In this document: positions 43,870-51,455 of the stretch, piece by piece
How the letters are laid out: each line of letters starts with the position of its first letter
Position numbering within the stretch: the stretch's first letter is position 1
Origin: an uncultured Bacteroidales bacterium
GTDB lineage: Bacteria > Bacteroidota > Bacteroidia > Bacteroidales > Paludibacteraceae
Assembly (NCBI GenBank): GCA_947164985.1
Contig: CAMUYI010000008.1
Location: forward strand, 26,045 to 90,044
Direction: 5' to 3'
DNA length: 64,000 nucleotides
Translations under genes and position numbers: made by a program
The notes under the pieces: generated by a model
The model's database searches: none
What the model was told of the DNA's origin: nothing
Seen by the model: the letters and a program-made list of their open reading frames with translations, nothing else

Positions 43870-43955
43870 GCAGCCAAAACAACATACACACAACCAAACA
43901 ATTATAATTAACGGGGGGTAACCCTCATAGTATTAACTAAAAAACTCAAAAAATT

Positions 43956-46865
43956 ATGAGAAAAACAATCACTTTACTCTTTGCCCTCCTGGCGCTAACC
44001 GTCAGCTCATGGGCAACGACTACAACGGTCACTTTAACAGGAAGCGACCTTGTAAATTTTATTGTTTCGGCAGATGGACCTGGTTCAAGTTCTCAAACGA
44101 TTAATGGTAGCGTCAACATTACCGTTACCGCCTATGCTCCAGCAACAGGGGACTATAGCCATATTGCTAGTTCTTCTATCTCTGTTCAAAATGGTGGAAC
44201 GCTTACTTTTACCACATCCCAAGGTAAATTGACGCGCATTTACATTGAGTGTAACCAACAACCTGATAATTGGGAAAATATCGCCACAGGGACAGGATGG
44301 AATTGTAGTGGTGATCCAGAACTCACATGGACAGGCGATGCATCGTCTGTAGAATTAGCGAGCAATGGTTCGTCATCATTCTATTTTGGAGGAATACAAT
44401 CCATTGAATTCACCGTGGATGATAGCGCCACTCCTTCTTCATCGGTAGAGTGGAATGCAGGAAATGGATTGAACGAAGTAGGTCTGGTATGGTATAACAA
44501 CTATGATAATCAAAATATTGAAGGTCAAAAAGTTGCACAAATCACAGGCGGTATTACAGCCACTATATCTGCTTCAGAAGGTACCGCTGTACAATTCCAA
44601 GATAATTCTATTTCTTTAATGGGCGGTACGCTCACGTTCACTACCGCATCAGGTCAGTTCGAACGAATTGTTATCAACACGAACAACGGCAACGGATATA
44701 AAAATAATCCCGGAGATTGGTCTTGGAGTCCTGCACAACATACATTAACATGGCAAGGGGCACTTCCTTCCAATACGGTTGTTTTGGACGATGCAAGTGT
44801 TGATAACATTACTTCTATAGTGTTTACCTTTGCTGGTGCAGCCCCTGCTTCAGATGGAACTATTACATGGGGAGGCCGACAAGCGAATCACGTATCTTTG
44901 TCGTGCAGTAGTGTAAATCAAGTAGAAACATCGTCTGTAATCAAAGACATTATTACATCGCTTGAGAAAACCGAGGAAGGAGAATACTGCGAATTTATCG
45001 GTGGAACGATGCACATCAGTAATTGCGGCGATGTGATCTTCCAATCCATTGTAGGAGAGCTAACGGGTATCGTAATCTCATGTAGCTATGTAGAGAACGC
45101 TACTGACCTTTCTGATGATTGGACATATGATGATGGAGCTAAAACACTTACATGGGCAGGAACATCATCCAACGAGGTAACTCTCTCTGGAGATATTTAC
45201 TGTTTTATTTCTTCTATTGAGTTCACTTACACTCCTGTTTCTGCTCCTCGTTTGGGTCAAACGTTCACAGGTTCATACGGACAAACCTACGAGATTACCG
45301 GTTTACATACAGCGAAAGTCATTCAGCAAAGCATTTTTGGGACATTGGATATTCCTGATTATGAGGTTTACGAATATGAAACGTACTATATCACAGAGAT
45401 TGATGATTATGCATTCTCTACAGGTGACAATGACATAGCTAATGCCTATATTGGAGCTAATGTGGCAAAGATCGGTGCACATGCCTTTGAAAATAACATC
45501 CACATGACAGAGGTGTTTGTGTATAGTACTGTACTTGATGCTATCGGTGAAGCAGCGTTTAAGGATTGCCTGCTGTTGCACGGCTTAGATTGCTATACTA
45601 ATATGCCTCCTGCTCTCGGTAGCAACGCGTTCAGCGGTGACACACGCATTAACCGTATAGGAGTGTCAAATACTTATGACTATCAGAACGCTGAAGGCTG
45701 GTCAACTTACGCAGCCAAGATAACGGGATCGTGGATCGCTCCCGAAGCCGGTGAGATATTCTACTACGACAATCAGACTACCGTCAATCTGTATGCAGTT
45801 GTCGCAGGCGCAACCTATAATACTCGCGGACAAGCGAAAGTGATGCCTTATACGTCAGACGTGAATGCCATTTATACGATTACCCGCACGGGTACACTGA
45901 TTATCCCCGAGGAAGTGATGTATATGGGACGTCCGTATGATGTCACCGGTATTGGTGCCAATGCCTACAAGGACTGCGCAGACGTTAATGTAGTAATGAT
46001 ACCACAGCAGATGACCTCTATTGAAGCCGGTGCGTTCTCAGGCTGCATGGGTATAAAGAATGTGTTCTTCTTGTGGAACGATCCTACATCTATCACTTGG
46101 GCAGATCGTACTGTTGGTGCGGAGTTTGCAACCGCTGGTAGTGGAAACACGAAAATCTTTGTTCCCGAAGGAACATTGACTGCTTATCAGACGTGGGCAC
46201 CTGCTTGGGCAAGTTGCATGTACGAAGGAGAAATTCTGGATGTTACGGCTGCTGCGCCGGACGCAGAAGACACCGAGCATATCGGACGCTTCTACCGTAC
46301 ATTCTACGATAGTTCTTCGGACTACATGTTGCCGCCAAGCGTTTGGGCACATGTAGGATATGTGGAAGGAAACGCGTTCATGTTGCGTCCTATCGCTTTC
46401 GATGGGGAGATTATACCAAAAGGAACTGCTGTTGTTCTTGAATCGGAAACACCTTCCTATCGCTTAATTGCTGTACCGGGTGATGCACCTGCTTATGATG
46501 GTGAGAACGACCTGCGCGGTACGGATACGGACTTGGCTGTAAGCACCCTGCCTGCCGCCGATCAAGACAATGTTTATGTGCTCAATAGAGAGGCTACTCT
46601 CGGAGGCAACCGACAAGTGGGTATGGGTATGTACCGCTATACAGGTTCAACCCTTGGCGCACACAAGGCATATTTGATTTATGATGCTCCGGCTGGTCCT
46701 AATTCTGCTCCTGCACGCTTCGTCTTCAAACATGAGGACCAAGCTACCGATGTAGAGAATGTACAAGGTGACAAGGCACAATGTACCAAGATCCTGCGTG
46801 ACGGTCAGTTGATTATCATTAAGGATGGTAAAGAATATAACGCACAAGGACTTATTATTAAATAA
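43956..46865 (+). CDS. BspA-like leucine-rich-repeat surface protein with repeated N-terminal modules
   Basis: 969 residues. Signal peptide MRKTITLLFALLALTVSSWA. Residues ~25-430 contain three copies of a ~130-residue module; each ends with a ...LTWxG...V.L......I.SIEFTY-type block (LTWTGDASSVEL, LTWQGALPSNTVVL, LTWAGTSSNEVTL). BspA/TpLRR-type repeats follow at ~480-560 and ~650-740 (IDDYAFSTGD, IGAHAFENNIHMTEVFVYST, IGANAYKDCADVNVVMIPQQ). The tail KILRDGQLIIIKDGKEYNA resembles the short C-terminal motif of many Bacteroidales surface proteins. Adhesion or binding is likely. The 50-aa gene after it is probably co-expressed. Confidence 0.82.
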   Translation: MRKTITLLFALLALTVSSWATTTTVTLTGSDLVNFIVSADGPGSSSQTINGSVNITVTAYAPATGDYSHIASSSISVQNGGTLTFTTSQGKLTRIYIECNQQPDNWENIATGTGWNCSGDPELTWTGDASSVELASNGSSSFYFGGIQSIEFTVDDSATPSSSVEWNAGNGLNEVGLVWYNNYDNQNIEGQKVAQITGGITATISASEGTAVQFQDNSISLMGGTLTFTTASGQFERIVINTNNGNGYKNNPGDWSWSPAQHTLTWQGALPSNTVVLDDASVDNITSIVFTFAGAAPASDGTITWGGRQANHVSLSCSSVNQVETSSVIKDIITSLEKTEEGEYCEFIGGTMHISNCGDVIFQSIVGELTGIVISCSYVENATDLSDDWTYDDGAKTLTWAGTSSNEVTLSGDIYCFISSIEFTYTPVSAPRLGQTFTGSYGQTYEITGLHTAKVIQQSIFGTLDIPDYEVYEYETYYITEIDDYAFSTGDNDIANAYIGANVAKIGAHAFENNIHMTEVFVYSTVLDAIGEAAFKDCLLLHGLDCYTNMPPALGSNAFSGDTRINRIGVSNTYDYQNAEGWSTYAAKITGSWIAPEAGEIFYYDNQTTVNLYAVVAGATYNTRGQAKVMPYTSDVNAIYTITRTGTLIIPEEVMYMGRPYDVTGIGANAYKDCADVNVVMIPQQMTSIEAGAFSGCMGIKNVFFLWNDPTSITWADRTVGAEFATAGSGNTKIFVPEGTLTAYQTWAPAWASCMYEGEILDVTAAAPDAEDTEHIGRFYRTFYDSSSDYMLPPSVWAHVGYVEGNAFMLRPIAFDGEIIPKGTAVVLESETPSYRLIAVPGDAPAYDGENDLRGTDTDLAVSTLPAADQDNVYVLNREATLGGNRQVGMGMYRYTGSTLGAHKAYLIYDAPAGPNSAPARFVFKHEDQATDVENVQGDKAQCTKILRDGQLIIIKDGKEYNAQGLIIK

Positions 46866-46878
46866 GGAGGACACAACT

Positions 46879-47031
46879 ATGACAAAACGTATTTATAATC
46901 AACCTGAAGTAAATATTGCGCAAATCGCAGCACTGTCTATTATATGCGCCAGTGGAGGAGGAAACACTCCGAATCCCGGAGTTCCGCTCTCGACCTTTAA
47001 CCCGGGCGCAACCACGGACATACAACTATAG
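46879..47031 (+). CDS. Small 50-aa peptide of the KxYxxPxV type
   Basis: ATG 46879 follows AAGGAGG (46863-46869) at good spacing, the clearest Shine-Dalgarno in the window with that of hsp20. The peptide begins MTKRIYNQPEVNIAQIAALS and continues IICASGGGNTPNPG, then a short Pro/Thr-rich tail. Similar short proteins starting K-x-Y-x-x-P and carrying a Ser/Gly-rich middle are common after surface-protein genes in Bacteroidales. Its function is unknown. It lies 13 bp after the BspA-like stop and before a terminator, so it belongs to that operon. Confidence 0.75.
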   Translation: MTKRIYNQPEVNIAQIAALSIICASGGGNTPNPGVPLSTFNPGATTDIQL

Positions 47032-47101
47032 GCGAGGCGTATCTACCAACGTTCCGTGGTAAACGGTAGCACTCTATAGCTAATAGCTACCTGCATTCAA
47101 G

Positions 47102-47136
47102 GCAAGGGCATTCATCCGAGTGTCCTTGCTTGTTTC
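47102..47136 (+). terminator. Terminator of the BspA-like/peptide operon
   Basis: GCAAGGGCA (47102-47110) pairs with TGTCCTTGC (47121-47129), one G-T pair, followed by a T-rich run. A second palindrome GGTGTC-n5-GACACC lies at 47151-47167. Confidence 0.65.
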
Positions 47137-47345
47137 TTCTTTGTATTACAGGTGTCTAATTGACACCGCTCCACATCCGCAGTCGATGTTTTCCATTTCG
47201 CAATCATCCCGAACGTGACCGTACGATGCCTGAACGTAAGTACTCAAAAGGTAAAAATCACATACCTTTCTTCCTTCAAATCGTGTAGAGACTCACCAGA
47301 ATGCGCACTCAAACGTGCAAAAATGCATAAAAATTGCTCACTCTA

Positions 47346-47376
47346 TTGCGCAATTCAAAAAAAAGTAGTAACTTTG
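47346..47376 (+). promoter_or_regulatory. Bacteroidota-type promoter in the 47.1-47.5 kb gap
   Basis: TTG (47346-47348), 20-bp spacer, TAACTTTG (47369-47376). A second -7-like TACTTTTG lies at 47485-47492, 26 bp before the hydrolase ATG and without a good -33. The remaining sequence of the gap (47168-47517) shows no convincing gene. Confidence 0.55.
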
Positions 47377-47517
47377 CGACAAAATGCCGCAAAAGGATTA
47401 GAACAGGATCGTGGATAATGCATTTTCCGCGAAATTGGTAGAAAGTTCCAAAATCTGCGTAGGTGATATATGAAGAAAAAGCAGTACTTTTGCACCGGAT
47501 TTTAAAACCACGCAAAT

Positions 47518-48633
47518 ATGAGAAAACTAATTATCCTTGCATTGGCAGCAATCGGATTTGCTGCATGCACAAAAACAAACAACAGTATGCAACTGACACA
47601 AGAATGGGACAAGGTATTCCCAAAGTCCGAGAAAGTAAGTCACGAGAAAGTGACGTTCGTTAATCGTTTTGGTATCACACTCGTAGCCGACCTTTACAAG
47701 CCGCTTGGCGCAGAAGGCAAGTTACCGGCGATAGCCGTGTCAGGTCCATTTGGTGCGGTCAAAGAGCAATCGAGCGGATTATATGCGCAGGCATTGGCTG
47801 AACGCGGTTTCCTCACCATCGCTTTTGATCCTTCTTATACGGGCGAGAGCAGCGGTGAACCGCGTTACATCGCTTCACCGGACATCAACACCGAGGACTT
47901 TTGTGCGGCAGTGGATTACCTGATGACGCGTGAGGATGTGAACCCTGAGCAGGTGGGTATTCTTGGCGTATGTGGTTGGGGCGGCATAGCTCTTAACGCA
48001 GCGGCTCTAGACCCGCGTATCAAAGCGACCGTGGCAACGACGATGTACGATATGAGCCGTGTTTCGCAGAATGGTTATCACGATGATGGTGACAGCAAAC
48101 AGGCACGTGACGCGATGCGAAAAGCCTTGGCTGAGCAACGCCTTATCGACTTTCGTAACGGCTCGTACGAACGTGCAGGCGGTGTGGTGGAAGACCCGAC
48201 AGGAATGCCGTGGTTCATTCAGCAATATCACGCGTACTACAAGACTCCTCGCGGCTATCATAAGCGCAGCCTTAACTCCAACGAAGGTTGGAACAAGACA
48301 GGCTGCCTCTCGTGGCTCAATGCCGGATTCCTTAAGTTCACCAACGAGATTGACAACGCCGTGCTCATCCTGCATGGTGAGAAAGCGCACAGCCGTTATT
48401 TCGGTATTACCGCGTATGAGAACATGACCGGCGAAAAGGTTGACATCGCAGGACAAGACGCCAACCTTCAACCGCTCAACGAGCCGCTGGCAGAACCGTT
48501 CATCGTCGAGCGTGGCAACAAACAACTGTATATCGTGCCGAATGCGACGCATTGTGACCTGTACGATGGCGGAGAGGGCAATTATATCCCGTTTGAGTAT
48601 TTGGCACAATTTTATAAAGAGAACCTAAAATGA
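47518..48633 (+). CDS. Lipoprotein alpha/beta-hydrolase (dienelactone-hydrolase-like)
   Basis: 371 residues. The lipobox IGFAAC (Cys 16) marks an envelope lipoprotein. The hydrolase fold has the oxyanion segment LPAIAVSGPFGAVKEQSSGL, the helix YTGESSGEPRYIASPD, and the elbow VGILGVCGWGGIALNAA. The nucleophile position is Cys (G-V-C-G-W-G-G), as in dienelactone hydrolase rather than the usual Ser. An acid/His pair may be in LHGEKAHSRYF and NATHCDLYDG. The substrate is unknown. It overlaps the flavodoxin-fold gene by 4 bp. Confidence 0.8.
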   Translation: MRKLIILALAAIGFAACTKTNNSMQLTQEWDKVFPKSEKVSHEKVTFVNRFGITLVADLYKPLGAEGKLPAIAVSGPFGAVKEQSSGLYAQALAERGFLTIAFDPSYTGESSGEPRYIASPDINTEDFCAAVDYLMTREDVNPEQVGILGVCGWGGIALNAAALDPRIKATVATTMYDMSRVSQNGYHDDGDSKQARDAMRKALAEQRLIDFRNGSYERAGGVVEDPTGMPWFIQQYHAYYKTPRGYHKRSLNSNEGWNKTGCLSWLNAGFLKFTNEIDNAVLILHGEKAHSRYFGITAYENMTGEKVDIAGQDANLQPLNEPLAEPFIVERGNKQLYIVPNATHCDLYDGGEGNYIPFEYLAQFYKENLK

Positions 48634-49166
48634 AGAAGGTAGTTGTTATTTCCACAAGTCTCCGCCCGGGATCGAATAGTCATGCGTTAGCGGAGCAGTT
48701 TGCCAAAGGCGCCAAGAGTGCCGGCCATGAAGTCGAACTCATCTCGCTGCGCGGCAAAGAGATTAAGTTCTGTATCGGTTGCCTCAAATGTCAGGAGACA
48801 GGCGCGTGTGTCTTCAAGGACGATGTGCCGGCAATCATGGAGAGTGTGCTCAACGCGGATGTCGTTTGTTGGGCAACACCGATTTATTACTATGAGATGT
48901 CAGGTCAGATGAAGACGCTCATCGACCGAATGAACGCTATGTATCCGAAGGATTACAAGTTCCGCGACATCTATCTGCTGACTACCGCAGCCGAGGACGA
49001 GGAGTTCACGCCCAAACGTGCCGAGAGCGGTCTGCAAGGATGGATTGATTGCTTCGAGAAATGCAGCCTAAAAGCCCATCTGTTCTGCGGCGGCGTGAAT
49101 GACCCGAAGGAGATAACCGGCAATACCAAACTCCAAGAAGCGTACGAATTAGGCAAGAATATCTGA
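48630..49166 (+). CDS. NADPH-dependent FMN reductase / iron-sulfur-flavoprotein-like
   Basis: 178 residues. The flavodoxin-like start MKKVVVISTSLRPGSNSHAL binds the FMN phosphate (SLRPGSNS). The segment KFCIGCLKCQETGACVFKDD has the compact Cys pattern of the iron-sulfur flavoprotein branch. Then WATPIYYYEMSGQMKTLIDR is the family's FMN-contact loop. It is translationally coupled to the lipoprotein hydrolase. A redox role is likely, with partner unknown. Confidence 0.85.
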   Translation: MKKVVVISTSLRPGSNSHALAEQFAKGAKSAGHEVELISLRGKEIKFCIGCLKCQETGACVFKDDVPAIMESVLNADVVCWATPIYYYEMSGQMKTLIDRMNAMYPKDYKFRDIYLLTTAAEDEEFTPKRAESGLQGWIDCFEKCSLKAHLFCGGVNDPKEITGNTKLQEAYELGKNI

Positions 49167-49183
49167 TAAAACCGCAGTAAAAC

Positions 49184-49243
49184 GACAATTTGGCATAAGA
49201 ATAGACAAATTGGCAGAGATTTTGGAACAGGCACATTTTTTGC
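49184..49243 (+). promoter_or_regulatory. Sigma-54 promoter with two upstream inverted-repeat sites (hdeD)
   Basis: Sigma-54 -24/-12: GG at 49230-49231 and GC at 49242-49243, spaced exactly 10 (AGGCACATTTTTTGCC). Two sites GACAA-n-TTGGC lie at 49184-49195 and 49204-49215, 20 bp apart. The second begins 26 bp before the -24 GG. The same arrangement occurs before hsp20. Confidence 0.78.
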
Positions 49244-49288
49244 CTCTCTCCGAATGAAAACGCAAGTATGTTTTTAAATTCTATACGT

Positions 49289-49882
49289 ATGAAAACGAGT
49301 ACTAAAATTTGGATGTGTATTGCGGGTGTCGCACTCGTAGCACTCGGCGTAATGTGTATCCTTTGCCCCGGGACCACATTGTTAAGCCTGGCTTGGGTAT
49401 TTGGTTTGATGTTCTTCCTCGGTGGTTGCACGGAGATGGCAGCCTGGTCGGCTACACGCGGATTTATCCCGATGAGCGGACTGATGTTCCTTTCTGCTTT
49501 GCTGCAGATTATCCTCGGCGCAGTCATGGTCTTCCATCCGGCTCCATTAATGGTGGCACTACCGTTCATCTTCGCTTTCTGGCTCTTGTTTGAAGGCATC
49601 AACCTTGCCATCAGTTCGTTTGATTTCAAGCGTGTCGGTTTCCGCCGTTGGTGGATTGTCTGCTGCTTTGGTGTGCTGGCAGCCTGCTTCGGCGTGTACT
49701 GCCTCGTTAACCCGAATGTGAGCGCAGAGACCATCGCTTGGCTCGTCGGCTTGGGTATCATCCTTGACGGTATCGGCAACTGGGTTAAAGTGGCGGTTGT
49801 CAACAAAGTGGAGAAACGCTTCGTCAAACTGCATGACCGTCTTCGTGAAGTAACGGATATTGACTGGGAAGAGGTAAAATGA
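49289..49882 (+). CDS. hdeD: HdeD-family (DUF308) membrane protein
   Basis: 197 residues from ATG 49289; the ATG at 49268 is possible but sits only ~13 bp from the predicted start of transcription. Six hydrophobic segments (IWMCIAGVALVALGVMCIL, LSLAWVFGLMFFLGGCTEMA, ALLQIILGAVMVF, and so on) match the HdeD family, acid-stress membrane proteins in enterobacteria. The gene lies behind a sigma-54 promoter and overlaps the thioesterase gene by 4 bp. Confidence 0.85.
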   Translation: MKTSTKIWMCIAGVALVALGVMCILCPGTTLLSLAWVFGLMFFLGGCTEMAAWSATRGFIPMSGLMFLSALLQIILGAVMVFHPAPLMVALPFIFAFWLLFEGINLAISSFDFKRVGFRRWWIVCCFGVLAACFGVYCLVNPNVSAETIAWLVGLGIILDGIGNWVKVAVVNKVEKRFVKLHDRLREVTDIDWEEVK

Positions 49883-50673
49883 ACCAATACACCCATCGTT
49901 ATTCGCTTACAGCAGCGGATATGGACACGCGTTACCGGATGACGCCGAACGCTGTCCTGCTCTATTATCAAGATTGCTGGGCACGCTATATGTCGTGCCT
50001 GCATCTTGCTGCTTTTGACGTCATCAAACAGAACCGCATCTGGGTCATTACGGAGTTCAACGCGTGGTTTGATGAGCAGACAGCCCTTTGGTCAGACGAT
50101 ATCGATGTGACCGTTTGGAACAGTGAAGTGGGGGCACTCCGTCTCTATGCTGAGTTCCGCGTGCATCGGACAGATGGCATCGAAGTGGCACATGGTTACG
50201 GCTGTTGGACGCTTCTCGATACCGAGGCACACCGCCTTGCGCCCATGACGCCTTTCCAACCGCAGATACCTGTGCTGCCGGAAGTCACTTCTGAGACCCA
50301 TAAGAAACGCCGTTTTCCGACGGATGGCACGCCGCTGCAACAGATTGAGCATCGCGTCAACCCCATTAACCTCGATTTCAACGGACATGTCAATAACCGC
50401 ACGTACCTTAGTATAGCCATGCAGTCGGCGGACGAGGCGTTCATGGATGCGCACGCGATTAGATACCTAGCTATTCACTGGCTCAAGGAGACGTTCTTAG
50501 GTGACACGCTCACCTGCCGCTTAACCTTGCTGCCCAACGAGACCGAAGAACCTGTCTATCGCTACCTCCACACGATTGCCCGTAACGATGCCGAGACCGC
50601 CGCACAGGTCTATTCCGAGTGGATTCCGCGTACGGAGCAGATAGATGTCTCGGTTCATGCATCGAGAAAATAA
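49879..50673 (+). CDS. Acyl-ACP thioesterase
   Basis: 264 residues with two hotdog domains: TPNAVLLYYQDCWARYMSCL and QNRIWVITEFNAWFDEQ in the first, and NPINLDFNGHVNNRTYLSIA (D-H-N-type catalytic block) in the second. It hydrolyses acyl-ACP to free fatty acid in the cytoplasm. It is the second gene of the sigma-54-driven hdeD unit, suggesting membrane-lipid adjustment under stress. Confidence 0.9.
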   Translation: MNQYTHRYSLTAADMDTRYRMTPNAVLLYYQDCWARYMSCLHLAAFDVIKQNRIWVITEFNAWFDEQTALWSDDIDVTVWNSEVGALRLYAEFRVHRTDGIEVAHGYGCWTLLDTEAHRLAPMTPFQPQIPVLPEVTSETHKKRRFPTDGTPLQQIEHRVNPINLDFNGHVNNRTYLSIAMQSADEAFMDAHAIRYLAIHWLKETFLGDTLTCRLTLLPNETEEPVYRYLHTIARNDAETAAQVYSEWIPRTEQIDVSVHASRK

Positions 50674-50695
50674 TATGACATATTTGCAGGAAGTG

Positions 50696-50755
50696 GACAA
50701 GTTGTCACGAAAAGTGGACAAATTGGCAGAAAACCGGACTTGGCACGCTTATTGC
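50696..50755 (+). promoter_or_regulatory. Sigma-54 promoter with two upstream inverted-repeat sites (hsp20)
   Basis: TGGCACG-n4-ATTGCC gives GG at 50742-50743 and GC at 50754-50755, an almost perfect sigma-54 match. Upstream sites: GACAAGTTGTCA at 50696-50707 (a full inverted repeat) and GACAAATTGGCA at 50717-50728, 21 bp apart; the second begins 25 bp before the GG. Downstream, TGAAAACGCAA is shared with the hdeD promoter. Confidence 0.85.
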
Positions 50756-50768
50756 CTTATTTAGGGTG

Positions 50769-50825
50769 AAAACGCAACTACGCATACTACGCAAAACACG
50801 TAAACTACGCAAACTACGTTAAACA
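50769..50825. repeat. ACTACGCA-type degenerate tandem repeat in the hsp20 leader
   Basis: ACTACGC/ACACGTA/ACTACGCAAACTACGTTAAA units lie between the sigma-54 promoter and the hsp20 start, hence in the 5' untranslated region. Confidence 0.6.
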
Positions 50826-50853
50826 TTGTTTAACTAAATTTGGAGGATTGATT

Positions 50854-51300
50854 ATGAAAAATGCAATGTGTCGTAGAAACAGTTGGCTGCCGACAAACGG
50901 ATGGTTCCCCACCGTATTCGACGAGTTTTTGAACAATGACATGCTGAATACCGCCAGCAATGTGGCACCTTCGGTCAACGTCAAAGAGACCACTAACGGT
51001 TACACCGTTGAGTTAGCTGCTCCGGGCGTTAAGAAAGAGTACTGCCGAGTACACGTCGATGAAGACCACAACTTGTGTGTCGCCATCGAGAACAAGTTCG
51101 AACACAAGGAAGAAGACAAACATTCGCACTACCTGAGACGCGAGTTTGCTTATACGAACTTTGAGCAGAAGTACACTTTGCCGGACAATGTGGATGAAGC
51201 GAAGATTAGCGCAAAAGTTGAAGATGGTATCTTGACCATCGACCTGCCGAAGATCAAACGCGAAGAAGGCAAGACCGGACGCCAAATCGCCATCTCATAA
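50854..51300 (+). CDS. Hsp20/alpha-crystallin small heat-shock protein
   Basis: 148 residues from ATG 50854, 7 bp after GGAGG (50842-50846); a TTG 6 bp upstream is less likely. N-terminal CRRNSWLPTNGWFPTVFDEF, then an alpha-crystallin domain (~40-140) from VAPSVNVKETTNGYTVELAA through LRREFAYTNFEQKYTLPDNV to DGILTIDLPKIK. It holds unfolded proteins under stress. It is expressed from the sigma-54 promoter upstream and ends at a strong terminator. Confidence 0.95.
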   Translation: MKNAMCRRNSWLPTNGWFPTVFDEFLNNDMLNTASNVAPSVNVKETTNGYTVELAAPGVKKEYCRVHVDEDHNLCVAIENKFEHKEEDKHSHYLRREFAYTNFEQKYTLPDNVDEAKISAKVEDGILTIDLPKIKREEGKTGRQIAIS

Positions 51301-51322
51301 CGAGGCATGTTCCCTAAAAACC

Positions 51323-51354
51323 AGAGCACTCCAAGAGCGAGTGCTCTTTTTTTT
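51323..51354 (+). terminator. Terminator of hsp20
   Basis: AGAGCACT/AGTGCTCT stem with 9-nt loop and eight or more T residues. The same stem sequence recurs after the pectate lyase (53708). Confidence 0.9.
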
Positions 51355-51419
51355 GTTGTTTTTTTCGGTTTTTACACATTTTTCGGTAATTAATGTACAA
51401 GCGTTTGCAAAAAAAGCAC

Positions 51420-51427
51420 TACCTTTG
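51420..51427 (+). promoter_or_regulatory. -7 element (TACCTTTG) upstream of the pectate lyase gene
   Basis: TACCTTTG lies 28 bp before the ATG. A TTTG at 51404-51407 is too close (12 bp) to be the partner -33; the expected region reads TGTAC. Confidence 0.55.
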
Positions 51428-51455
51428 CAGCATCAATTCAAAAACGTGACTGAAA

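Noticed and set aside
47215..47418. A 67-codon frame in the 47 kb gap
   Set aside because: It includes a promoter and has no recognisable product.
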